Assembly (NCBI GenBank): GCA_035577985.1
Contig: DATJZY010000080.1
Coordinates: 1-32,024 of the forward strand
Direction of reading: 5' to 3'
DNA length: 32,024 nt
Source: Candidatus Eisenbacteria bacterium
Lineage (GTDB): Bacteria; Desulfobacterota; Binatia; DP-6
Made by a program: the position numbers and the translations under genes. Shown here piece by piece: positions 23,787 to 30,441 of this stretch; position 1 is the stretch's first letter, and the number at the start of each line of letters is the position of its first letter. The notes beneath the pieces were generated by a model that was not told the DNA's origin, searched no databases, and worked only from the letters and a program-made list of their open reading frames with translations.

Positions 23787-24257
23787 ATGAGTACGGGTGA
23801 GCGGCCGCGCGGGCTCGCGACCACGTGTCTGGTCGAAACCGCCGAGGGCCCGGTCGCGATGGTGGAGACGCCCAACAAGGGATTCGCCGTCTTGACCCGC
23901 CTGCCGTCGGGCGAGCTCGGGTTCCGGCAGCTGATCAAGGTCGTGACGCACGACGCCGCGCCGCTCGTGCGCGTGGTGCTCGACTCGGGGCACGCGGTCG
24001 TGGTGGCGAGCGGACACCCGTTCTTCCGCACGGGCATGGCGGCCGTCGCGGCCGCGGATCTCGCGCCGGGCGATCACCTGGAGACCGCCTTCCGCTATCC
24101 CGACGGCTACGCGCCGCCCGACGTCGGCGCGGCGCCGCACGCCTGGGGCATCTCGGTGCGCGCGGTCGAGCCGGCCGGAGAGGGGCCGGTCATGACCGGC
24201 ATGGTCCGTGACACCCACGCGCTCTTCCTCACCGCCGGCGTCCTCTGCGGCGAGTGA
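23787..24257 (+). CDS. Stand-alone Hint (hedgehog/intein) domain protein
   Basis: A 156-residue protein that is a Hint fold almost from end to end. Block A is Cys14 in TTCLVETAEG; block B is VVVASGHPFF with His77; AADLAPGDHL (89-98) is the usual strand after it. The end, THALFLTAGVLCGE, matches the closing block with His144, but the terminal His-Asn of self-splicing inteins is replaced by Cys-Gly-Glu, and no C-extein follows. Only 13 residues precede Cys14, so there is no N-terminal cargo domain either. It has no signal peptide. Autocleavage is unlikely in the intein manner; a trans-acting or binding role is possible. The last 50 bases overlap the glycosylase gene. Confidence 0.75.
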   Translation: MSTGERPRGLATTCLVETAEGPVAMVETPNKGFAVLTRLPSGELGFRQLIKVVTHDAAPLVRVVLDSGHAVVVASGHPFFRTGMAAVAAADLAPGDHLETAFRYPDGYAPPDVGAAPHAWGISVRAVEPAGEGPVMTGMVRDTHALFLTAGVLCGE

Positions 24258-24966
24258 TGCCCTCGGGCGCCTCGCGCGCCGCATCGCGCGTTGCCGCGCG
24301 TGCCCGCGCCTGGTCGCGCATCGCGAGCGCGTCGCCGCGGAGCGCGTCGCCCGTTTTCGCGACCAGACCTACTGGGGGCGTCCCGTCCCCGGCTTCGGCG
24401 ACCCGCAGGCGCGCCTGCTGGTCGTAGGGCTCGCGCCCGCCGCCCACGGAGGCAACCGTACCGGCCGCGTCTTCACCGGCGACGAGAGCGGCAACTGGCT
24501 CTACCGGGCGCTCCACGCCGCCGGCTTCGCGAACCAACCCACCTCCACGCATCGCGACGACGGGCTCCGTCTCGCGGGCGCGTACGTGACGGCGATCGCG
24601 CGCTGCGCGCCGCCGGGAAATCGCCCGACGCCGGCCGAGATCGCCAGGTGCCGGCCGTTCCTGCTGGCGGAGCTGCGAAGCCTGCCGCGCCTCGCGGTCG
24701 TGGTGGTGCTCGGGAAGATCGCGCACGACGGCTTCCTCGCCGCCGAGCGTGCGCGCGGCCACGACGTGCAGCGGCCGGCTCCGCGCTTCGCGCACGGAGC
24801 CGAGCACCGGCTGCCGTCCGGCCTGGTGCTCCTGTGCTCGTACCATCCGAGCCAGCAGAACACGTTCACCGGCCGTCTCACGCGGCCGATGCTCGACGCC
24901 GTCTTCAGCCGGGCGGCCGCCGTGCTTGGTACACCTGGCAGCGCACCGGCGCCCCGTCGACGGTGA
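24208..24966 (+). CDS. Uracil-DNA glycosylase family 5 (UDGb-like)
   Basis: A 252-residue iron-sulfur glycosylase that removes uracil or other deaminated bases from DNA. The [4Fe-4S] ligands are Cys29 and Cys32 (CRACPRL), Cys133 (ARCAPP) and Cys148. Motif 1 reads GLAPAAHGGNRTGRVFTGD (74-92), with Ala where family 1 has Asp, as in family 5. Motif 3 is HPSQQN, and YWGRPVPGFGDPQARLL is the usual N-terminal block. The only in-frame start before the first Cys is the GTG at 24208, which overlaps the Hint gene by 50 bases. Its 3' end overlaps the opposite small gene by 62 bases. Confidence 0.9.
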   Translation: MTPTRSSSPPASSAASDALGRLARRIARCRACPRLVAHRERVAAERVARFRDQTYWGRPVPGFGDPQARLLVVGLAPAAHGGNRTGRVFTGDESGNWLYRALHAAGFANQPTSTHRDDGLRLAGAYVTAIARCAPPGNRPTPAEIARCRPFLLAELRSLPRLAVVVVLGKIAHDGFLAAERARGHDVQRPAPRFAHGAEHRLPSGLVLLCSYHPSQQNTFTGRLTRPMLDAVFSRAAAVLGTPGSAPAPRRR

Positions 24967-25090
24967 CGACGGCGTCCCGCCGTACGTAGAGACGTCCTTC
25001 GTCCTCGTACGCGTCGAACGCGGCGAGCGCGGGCGCGTCGATCTCCTCGAGGAGCGTCCCGTAGAGGAAGAGGCGAGTGGTCGCCGTCAC
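24905..25090 (-). CDS. Minimal gamma-glutamylcyclotransferase-like protein (internally deleted)
   Basis: A 61-residue frame that starts like a gamma-glutamylcyclotransferase/AIG2 protein (RLFLYGTLL, residues 6-14) and passes within a few residues to the family's C-terminal block (LAAFDAYEDEG, then LYVRRDAVVTV and CQVYQA). The roughly 60 central residues, which hold the catalytic Glu and much of the barrel, are absent, though the frame is intact. It is either a remnant or a trimmed functional protein. A good promoter-like arrangement 6 bases before the GTG start favours expression. It overlaps the glycosylase 3' end by 62 bases. Confidence 0.5.
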   Translation of the reverse strand: MTATTRLFLYGTLLEEIDAPALAAFDAYEDEGRLYVRRDAVVTVDGAPVRCQVYQARRPPG

Positions 25091-25096
25091 GGGACG

Positions 25097-25125
25097 GCGC
25101 TACGAGATGCGCTGCGCGACCGCAA
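25097..25125 (-). promoter_or_regulatory. Candidate promoter of the cyclotransferase-like gene
   Basis: On the minus strand TTGCGG (25125-25120), 17 bases, TAGCGC (25102-25097), then 6 bases to the GTG start. It is back to back with the acyltransferase promoter. Confidence 0.35.
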
Positions 25126-25136
25126 GCCGGCCGTGG

Positions 25137-25165
25137 TTGTTGCGAGCAGAGGCCTTCGATAAGAG
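25137..25165 (+). promoter_or_regulatory. Candidate leaderless promoter of the LpxL-like gene
   Basis: TTGTTG (25137-25142), 17 bases, TAAGAG (25160-25165), then 7 bases to the ATG. The -35 hexamer, spacer and start distance are the same as for the halogenase-like gene at 27515. Confidence 0.45.
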
Positions 25166-25172
25166 ACGGCCG

Positions 25173-26120
25173 ATGGACGACGACGGCACGGTGCGCGCCG
25201 CGCTGCGCTTCGACAGCGGCGGCTGGCGGCGCTTCGCCGAGCTCGGCTCCATCTACGCGCCCGAGTGGTGGAAGCGGGGCTCGCCGCCCGTCATCGCGGC
25301 CATCATCTACGCGATCGGACGCCGGCAGCGCGAGGCCGTCCTGCGCAACCAGCGCCAGGTGCGGGGCCAACGGCCATGGCTGCGCGAGCGCTGGGATGCG
25401 TATCGCGTGTTCGCGTCGATGGCGCGGTCGCTGACCGAGAGCCTCGAGCAGTGGGGACCGCGGCCGCGCACGCTCGGTCTTGCCGTGAAGGGCGGTGAGA
25501 TCATCGAGGCGGCGGCCGCCGAAGGGCGCGGCCTGCTCGTGGTCACCGGCCACTTCGGCTCGTGGGAGGTCGGGGCACGCATGCTCGCGAAGCTCGGCCG
25601 GCGCGTGAACTGGCTCATGGGGACGGAGCCCAACCCGACGGTGCGCGCGTTCGTTCACGAGATGCGGACGCGCCACGGCTTCAACGTCCTGTACTCGGAC
25701 CGCTCGATCCTCTCCGGGCTACCGGTCCTGCAGGCGCTGCGGCGGGGGGAGGTGGTGTGCATCCAGATGGAGCCGTGGGGCCCGCTGCGGGGTACGCACG
25801 AGGTCATGTTCTGCGGGCGCCGGGCCCGCTTCCAGATCGGGCCGTTCGTGCTGGCGCGCCTGGCGCGCGCTCCGCTCGTTCCGGCGTTCGTGGTCCGCAC
25901 GGGCATCCGGAGCTACGAGTTCCGGATTCCGGGCCGCTACGATCCGAAGACGCCGGCCGACAGCGCCGCGGCCCTCGAAGCCGTCGTGCGAACCTACGAG
26001 GAGCTGATCCGCGAGCTGCCGCAGCAGTGGATCATGTTCGAGGACGTGTGGCGCGACGCGCCGGAGCCCGAAGACGACTACGAGATCGTGCCCCAGGCGT
26101 CCGGGTTGCGACGCAGGTAG
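25173..26120 (+). CDS. LpxL/HtrB-like lysophospholipid acyltransferase
   Basis: A 315-residue acyltransferase of the LpxL group, which adds acyl chains to lipid A or to other hydroxylated lipids or aromatic acceptors at the inner membrane. The catalytic H-x4-E is His127 and Glu132 in TGHFGSWEVG. A conserved CIQMEPWG segment and the AFVVRTG and IMFEDVW regions follow. A hydrophobic segment at about 38-48 may anchor it. The ATG at 25173 is favoured by promoter spacing; upstream in-frame codons add an unlikely Arg-rich piece. Members of this family also occur in aryl polyene and xanthomonadin-type clusters, which fits the carrier protein and ligase nearby. Its last 43 bases overlap the opposing radical SAM gene. 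Confidence 0.82.
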   Translation: MDDDGTVRAALRFDSGGWRRFAELGSIYAPEWWKRGSPPVIAAIIYAIGRRQREAVLRNQRQVRGQRPWLRERWDAYRVFASMARSLTESLEQWGPRPRTLGLAVKGGEIIEAAAAEGRGLLVVTGHFGSWEVGARMLAKLGRRVNWLMGTEPNPTVRAFVHEMRTRHGFNVLYSDRSILSGLPVLQALRRGEVVCIQMEPWGPLRGTHEVMFCGRRARFQIGPFVLARLARAPLVPAFVVRTGIRSYEFRIPGRYDPKTPADSAAALEAVVRTYEELIRELPQQWIMFEDVWRDAPEPEDDYEIVPQASGLRRR

Positions 26121-27439
26121 CCGTTCACCTTCGCATTCGCGACCAGCATGGCGGCGGTCTCGAGGAGGTTGCGACGGGACGGCGGCACGAAGCGGCGCAG
26201 CATGCTGCGCACCGAGTAGAAGCCCGAGTACACCATCTTGAAGCCGTCGATCATCTCGTCGGCGCTCATGTTCTTCGGGCGGACGTTCGGGGTGCCGTAG
26301 TCGTACGCGCCCCAGTCGTCGCTCATCAGGCGCCCGGCCTCCTGCATGTCGCGGTGGAACTTCGTGCCGGGATACGGCGCCGGCGTGAAGAGCTTCAGGA
26401 AGCTGATCTTGTTTTCGTCGAGCCAGCGCAGGGTCGCGGGAAACGTCTCGAGCGTGTCGCCGTCGAGGCCGACCATCACGAGCGCGATCACCTGGATGCC
26501 CTTGGCCCGGAGCTTCGCGATGTCCTCCTTGAAGCGGCTGGGACGGTTGAACTGCTTCGACACCGAGGCGAGGCTCTCGTCGACGATCGACTCGAATCCG
26601 ATCGACAGGACGCGACAGCCCGAGCGGGCCACCAGGTCGAGCAGCTCGTCGTCGCGTGCGACGTTGATCGTCGCCTGGCTGACCCATTGCACCCGCTCGG
26701 GGACCAGGGCCGCCAACATCTCCTTCGCCTTTTCGGGGTGGGCGATCGGGTTGTCGTCGAGAAAGAGGAAGCGGCGCGCGCCGATCGCCTTCATGCGGCG
26801 AACCTCGGCCATGAACTCGTCCGCAGGCCGGGTGCGGAAGGTCCGCTGATAGTACGTCTGGACGGCGCAGTACTCGCAGGGGTGCGGGCAGCCGCGCGAG
26901 AAGAAGATGGGCCAGAAGAAGTACTGGCGGTAGAGCCAGCTCGACCGGAACACGTCGGGCTTGAGCAGCGGCAGCGACCAGTAGTCGATCTCGGGCAGGT
27001 CGCGGAGGTCGTGCCAACGATCGGCGCGGTAGATGCCGCGCGACCGCCCGGCTTCGAGGTCGGCGAGCACGTCGCGCCACACGTACTCGGCCTCGCCCGC
27101 GACCACCGCGTCGGCGTGGCGGAGCGAATCCTCGGCCGTGAGCGTGACCCACGTGCCGCCGAGCACGACGCGCTTCCCCTTGGTACGAAAGTGGTCGGCG
27201 AGGTCGTACGCGCGCCGGATCTGCGGACCCATCGCGGTGATGCCGACGACGTCGGCGTCGCGCTCGACGCGCGCAGTGTCGAGGTCCTGCATGAGCTCGT
27301 CGGTGAACGCCACCGTGTGCGGCGGGGGCGTCAGGGCGGCGAGGTAGGGCAGGGTGATGCCGCTCGTCCAGTAGCGCGTCGTCTTGTGCAGCGATCCGCC
27401 CGGTCCGTAGTGCGTGGGCGAGATCAGGTGCAGGCGCAT
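26078..27439 (-). CDS. B12-binding-domain radical SAM enzyme
   Basis: A 453-residue class B-type radical SAM protein. Residues about 1-135 resemble the cobalamin-binding Rossmann domain (ADVVGITAMGPQIRRAYDLA, KRVVLGGTWVT), but without the DxHxxG cobalamin ligand motif. The radical SAM barrel starts at FFSRGCPHPCEYCAV, with Cys184, Cys188 and Cys191 binding the [4Fe-4S] cluster. FLDDNPIAHP, SIGFES and MVGLDGDT are later barrel strands. The C-terminal region (MIDGFKMVYSGFYSVRSMLRRF) is helical. Such enzymes methylate or rearrange carbon skeletons; the substrate is unknown. It is divergent from the halogenase-like gene with 75 bases between starts, and its 3' end overlaps the acyltransferase gene. 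Confidence 0.9.
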   Translation of the reverse strand: MRLHLISPTHYGPGGSLHKTTRYWTSGITLPYLAALTPPPHTVAFTDELMQDLDTARVERDADVVGITAMGPQIRRAYDLADHFRTKGKRVVLGGTWVTLTAEDSLRHADAVVAGEAEYVWRDVLADLEAGRSRGIYRADRWHDLRDLPEIDYWSLPLLKPDVFRSSWLYRQYFFWPIFFSRGCPHPCEYCAVQTYYQRTFRTRPADEFMAEVRRMKAIGARRFLFLDDNPIAHPEKAKEMLAALVPERVQWVSQATINVARDDELLDLVARSGCRVLSIGFESIVDESLASVSKQFNRPSRFKEDIAKLRAKGIQVIALVMVGLDGDTLETFPATLRWLDENKISFLKLFTPAPYPGTKFHRDMQEAGRLMSDDWGAYDYGTPNVRPKNMSADEMIDGFKMVYSGFYSVRSMLRRFVPPSRRNLLETAAMLVANAKVNGYLRRNPDAWGTIS

Positions 27440-27448
27440 CGGCGCGCG

Positions 27449-27477
27449 ATGATGTGGGGCGCCGGGTGGGCTGTCAA
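27449..27477 (-). promoter_or_regulatory. Candidate leaderless promoter of the radical SAM gene
   Basis: On the minus strand consensus TTGACA (27477-27472), 17 bases, CATCAT (27454-27449; four of six), then 9 bases to the ATG. One base separates its -35 from the -35 of the divergent promoter. Confidence 0.45.
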
Positions 27478-27478
27478 C

Positions 27479-27507
27479 TTGTTGCGCGCTCGGCGCGGCG
27501 ATAGAGA
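27479..27507 (+). promoter_or_regulatory. Candidate leaderless promoter of the halogenase-like gene
   Basis: TTGTTG (27479-27484), 17 bases, TAGAGA (27502-27507), then 7 bases to the ATG. GAGAGG within it could also act as a Shine-Dalgarno sequence if transcription starts further upstream. Confidence 0.4.
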
Positions 27508-27514
27508 GGCGCCG

Positions 27515-28801
27515 ATGGGGCGCGCGCTCCGTATCGCGATCGTCGGCGGCGGTGCGGCCGGCGCCACGCTGGGTGCGCTGCTCGCGGAGCGGGGCGCGGA
27601 CGTGGCGATCTTCCACGACGGCCGGCGCCCGCCGCTCGTGGTGGGCGAGTCGCTCGTCCCGGCGATCGTGCCGATCCTGCGGCGCCTCGGGATCGAGGAC
27701 GAGGTGGCCGCCCTCGGCGTGCACAAGCCGGGCGTGACGTTCGCGTGGGGCCCCGACGACGTGTACCGCTTCCTGTTCGTGCGCTTCGCGGGTCGCTTCC
27801 CTCCGTACGCCTACAACGTGCCCCGACCCGCGTTCGACGATCTCGTGCTGGCGCGCGCCCGCAAGGCCGGCGCGCGGGTCGTCGCCCGGCGCGTGGCGCT
27901 CGCACCCGCGGAGGGCGGGGGGGTGGCGCTCGATGCTCCGAGCCGCGCGGCGGCGGGCTGGGACGAGGCAGCCCCGGACTTCGTCGCCGACGCGAGCGGC
28001 CGCACGCGCGCGATCGCCCGGACGCTGGGCTTGTCCGAACGCCGTGGTCCGCGGGACGACGTGGCGCACTTTGCACACTACACCGGCTTCGATTGGGACG
28101 AGACGCCGGGAACGGTGCTGATCAGTCGCCTCGCCGCGGGCTGGAGCTGGCGCATTCCGCTGCGTTCGGCGCTCTCGGTCGGGGTCGTCGTTCCGCGAGA
28201 CGTGGCCGCGCGGTGGGGTGCGTCGCCCGAGGAGCGCCTCGAGCGTGCGATCGCCGAGGAGCCCACGCTCGCCGCGGCCGGGCGGCGCCGCAAGCGGGTG
28301 ACGGACGTCATGACCTACAGCAACTACCAGCTCGTGACCGAGCAGGGGCAGGGTCCCGGGTGGGCGCTTCTGGGCGACGCGTTCGGCTTCGTCGATCCGA
28401 TGCTGTCGCCCGGAGTGTTCCTCGCCCTGCGCTCGGCCGAGCTGCTCGCCGACGCGCTCGCCCCGCCGGCGGATCGCACCCGAGCGGCCGGCGAGATGGG
28501 CGACGTCGGCCCGCGCCTGGTCGGGTACCAGGCGGCGATGCATCTTCTCTTCGATGCCTGGCTCGAGCTGATCGAGACGCTGTACAGCGGGAACCTCTTC
28601 GGGCTCTATCGCGCCGGAACCGACCTCGTGCGCGAGCACAACAACCTCTTCACCCGGTTGATGGAGCGTCACATCGGGCTCCACATCGCGGGTATGGCAG
28701 CCGGCGTGCGCACCACCTCGCCGTACAGCCGTGGGCTCATTCGCACGCTCTCGAAGTACGGGATGCGTGGGGTCGACCCGCGCGAGCTCGCGGTACGATG
28801 A
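27515..28801 (+). CDS. Flavin-dependent halogenase-family protein
   Basis: A 428-residue FAD enzyme. GGGAAG (11-16) is the dinucleotide-binding turn, GESLVP (44-49) the second FAD block, and LLGDAFGFVDPMLSPGVFLAL the third. Two hallmarks of flavin halogenases are present: W-x-W-x-I-P (Trp210, Trp212, Ile214, Pro215) and a Lys at the catalytic position in HKPGVTF (Lys71). The overall order resembles halogenases that act on carrier-bound phenols or pyrroles. It may chlorinate or brominate, or act as a hydroxylase or desaturase that has kept the motifs. The acyl carrier gene lies 49 bases downstream. No separate flavin reductase is in view. Confidence 0.82.
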   Translation: MGRALRIAIVGGGAAGATLGALLAERGADVAIFHDGRRPPLVVGESLVPAIVPILRRLGIEDEVAALGVHKPGVTFAWGPDDVYRFLFVRFAGRFPPYAYNVPRPAFDDLVLARARKAGARVVARRVALAPAEGGGVALDAPSRAAAGWDEAAPDFVADASGRTRAIARTLGLSERRGPRDDVAHFAHYTGFDWDETPGTVLISRLAAGWSWRIPLRSALSVGVVVPRDVAARWGASPEERLERAIAEEPTLAAAGRRRKRVTDVMTYSNYQLVTEQGQGPGWALLGDAFGFVDPMLSPGVFLALRSAELLADALAPPADRTRAAGEMGDVGPRLVGYQAAMHLLFDAWLELIETLYSGNLFGLYRAGTDLVREHNNLFTRLMERHIGLHIAGMAAGVRTTSPYSRGLIRTLSKYGMRGVDPRELAVR

Positions 28802-28809
28802 CGCGCGGC

Positions 28810-28838
28810 TTGAAGCGATGCGGGCGGGTGGCTAGGGT
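28810..28838 (+). promoter_or_regulatory. Candidate promoter of the carrier protein operon
   Basis: TTGAAG (28810-28815), 17 bases, TAGGGT (28833-28838), then 12 bases to the ATG of the acyl carrier protein gene. Confidence 0.4.
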
Positions 28839-28850
28839 GCCCGTCCCCGC

Positions 28851-29111
28851 ATGAGCGCACGCACCGTCGACGAGATCGCCGCCGTGCTGGTTGGCTTCAT
28901 CAATCGGGAGATCATGGCGCCGGGGCACACCGTGACGGCGGCGGAGTCGCTCGACGCCGCCGGCGTCGACTCGATGGCGCTGCTCAAGGTGCTCCTCTTC
29001 ATCGAGCGCACGTTCGGGTTCTGGGTCCCCGACGAGGACCTGGTCGACGCTCACGTCTCGACCGCCGAGCGCCTGGCGCGCTACGTGGTCGCGCGCGGCG
29101 CGGCGCGATAG
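28851..29111 (+). CDS. Stand-alone acyl carrier protein
   Basis: An 86-residue carrier protein. Ser41 in AGVDSMALLKVLLFIE is the phosphopantetheine attachment site at the start of helix II. Helix I (TVDEIAAVLVGFINREI), the loop ending in SLDAAG, and FGFWVPDEDL (56-64) match the carrier fold. It would hold an acyl or aryl group as a thioester for the ligase, flavoprotein and acyltransferases encoded around it. It is not next to fatty-acid synthesis genes, so it is probably dedicated to a special pathway. The condensation-like gene follows after 3 bases. Confidence 0.9.
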   Translation: MSARTVDEIAAVLVGFINREIMAPGHTVTAAESLDAAGVDSMALLKVLLFIERTFGFWVPDEDLVDAHVSTAERLARYVVARGAAR

Positions 29112-29114
29112 CCG

Positions 29115-30356
29115 ATGGCCCGCTGCACGCTCACGCTCCTCGGGACGGACGTGCTCCTGCTCGGGCTGGCGCGCGGCCGTCCCAACAACGCCGTGCTCGT
29201 CGTCGAATGCGAGGGCCGTCTCGATTCGGACGCGCTCGAGGCTGCGGTTCGCGCGGTCGCGCCGATCGCACCCTTCATGACGGGGCGCATCGAGCGCCCG
29301 TTTCCGTGGGGCCGGCTGCGCTGGGTCGCGGGTGACGGAGCGCCGCCCGTGGAGCGGCGGCAGGTCGCCGACGAGCGCGCGCTCGAAGCGCTCGTCGACG
29401 AGCTGCTGGGCGCGCCGATCGACCCGTACGTGGGGCCCGTGCTGCGCTGGATCGCCGTACACGAGGCCGGCGAGGCGCGGAGCTGGCTCATCCTCGCCTG
29501 GCTGCACCCGCTCATGGACCCGCGCGGCGCGGAGCTGCTGGTCGCGATGGTCGACGCGCTCGACCGCGGCGGGAGCGCCGAAGCGTGGGCGCGCGAGCGA
29601 CTCGTCGTGGCGCCGCCGGACGTGCGTCCCTGGCGCGAGCGGATGGCGATCACGCGGCGCAGCCTCGACGAGCTGCGCGCCCTCGGTCGCCTCGCGCCGC
29701 GCTCGCTCGGGCGCGACGTGACGGCGCCCGGTCGCGTGCGCCATCGGCGGATCGCCGTGCCCGTCGCCGAGGCGCGCCAGCTTCCCGCGACGCTGGCGTT
29801 GGTGGCGGAGTGTGTCGCCGACCTGTTCCGCGCTCGCGGCCTGCCGGCCGGATTGCCGCTCGTGGTGCCGATCTCCGTCGACCGGCGCCGCAAGGGCGAG
29901 CCCGGTCCCGTGTTCGGAAACTACCTGTCGTTCCACTTCGCCCGCATCGTCCCGAGCGGCGACGTCGCCGCGACCGCGGCGGCGATTCGCCGCGACATGG
30001 CCGAGGCGGTGCGGAGCGACGTGATCGAGGGTTTGTGGGTGGCGATGAACTTCGGGCGCTACTACCCGCCGGCGGCGCTGTTGCGCCCCATGGGCGAGGG
30101 CGACGGCTCGTCGTTCAACTGCGCCGACACGGGCGACGTTCGCCCGGCGCTCGATCGTGTGCTCGGGTGCCGCGTCGCCGGCGCGTACCACGCGCCGTGC
30201 GTGCAGCCGCGTCCCGGCCTCGGCATCTTCTTCTGTCGCGCCGCGGGACGGGAGAGCATCGTCGCGGTCTGGGTCGAGGGCGTAGTGACGGAACGCGAGG
30301 TCGATGCGCTGCTCGGCGACCTCGGGCGGGCGGTCAGCGCGGCACGGGCCGCGTGA
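29115..30356 (+). CDS. Condensation-domain-like acyltransferase
   Basis: A 413-residue protein of the CoA-dependent acyltransferase / NRPS condensation superfamily. The catalytic motif reads LHPLMDPRG (130-138): His131 and Asp135 match the second His and the Asp of HHxxxDG, while the first His is Leu. A first chloramphenicol-acetyltransferase-like lobe (20-170) and a second (200-410, with PISVDRRRKGEPGPVFGNYLSFHF) are both present. It probably moves an acyl group from the carrier protein or from CoA onto an amine or alcohol, as PapA and wax-ester-type enzymes do. It sits between the carrier and ligase genes in one operon. Confidence 0.72.
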   Translation: MARCTLTLLGTDVLLLGLARGRPNNAVLVVECEGRLDSDALEAAVRAVAPIAPFMTGRIERPFPWGRLRWVAGDGAPPVERRQVADERALEALVDELLGAPIDPYVGPVLRWIAVHEAGEARSWLILAWLHPLMDPRGAELLVAMVDALDRGGSAEAWARERLVVAPPDVRPWRERMAITRRSLDELRALGRLAPRSLGRDVTAPGRVRHRRIAVPVAEARQLPATLALVAECVADLFRARGLPAGLPLVVPISVDRRRKGEPGPVFGNYLSFHFARIVPSGDVAATAAAIRRDMAEAVRSDVIEGLWVAMNFGRYYPPAALLRPMGEGDGSSFNCADTGDVRPALDRVLGCRVAGAYHAPCVQPRPGLGIFFCRAAGRESIVAVWVEGVVTEREVDALLGDLGRAVSAARAA

Positions 30357-30366
30357 AGGGACGCGC

Positions 30367-30441
30367 GTGGCGACGCGATGCGACCTGCTCGTCGTCGGCG
30401 ATGTCGCCGGCGGCGCGACGTCTGCGGCCGCGGGCGCATGA
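30367..30441 (+). pseudogene. 24-residue flavoprotein N-terminal remnant or microprotein
   Basis: From the GTG at 30367 a 24-codon frame reads MATRCDLLVVGDVAGGATSAAAGA and ends in TGA overlapping the ligase ATG as ATGA. It looks like the first beta-alpha turn of an FAD-dependent enzyme (DLLVVG-x-x-x-G-G-A-T). The rest of such a gene is missing, so this may be what is left after a deletion between a flavoprotein gene and the ligase gene. It may still be translated and couple ligase translation to the upstream gene. A chance frame is possible given its size. Confidence 0.35.
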
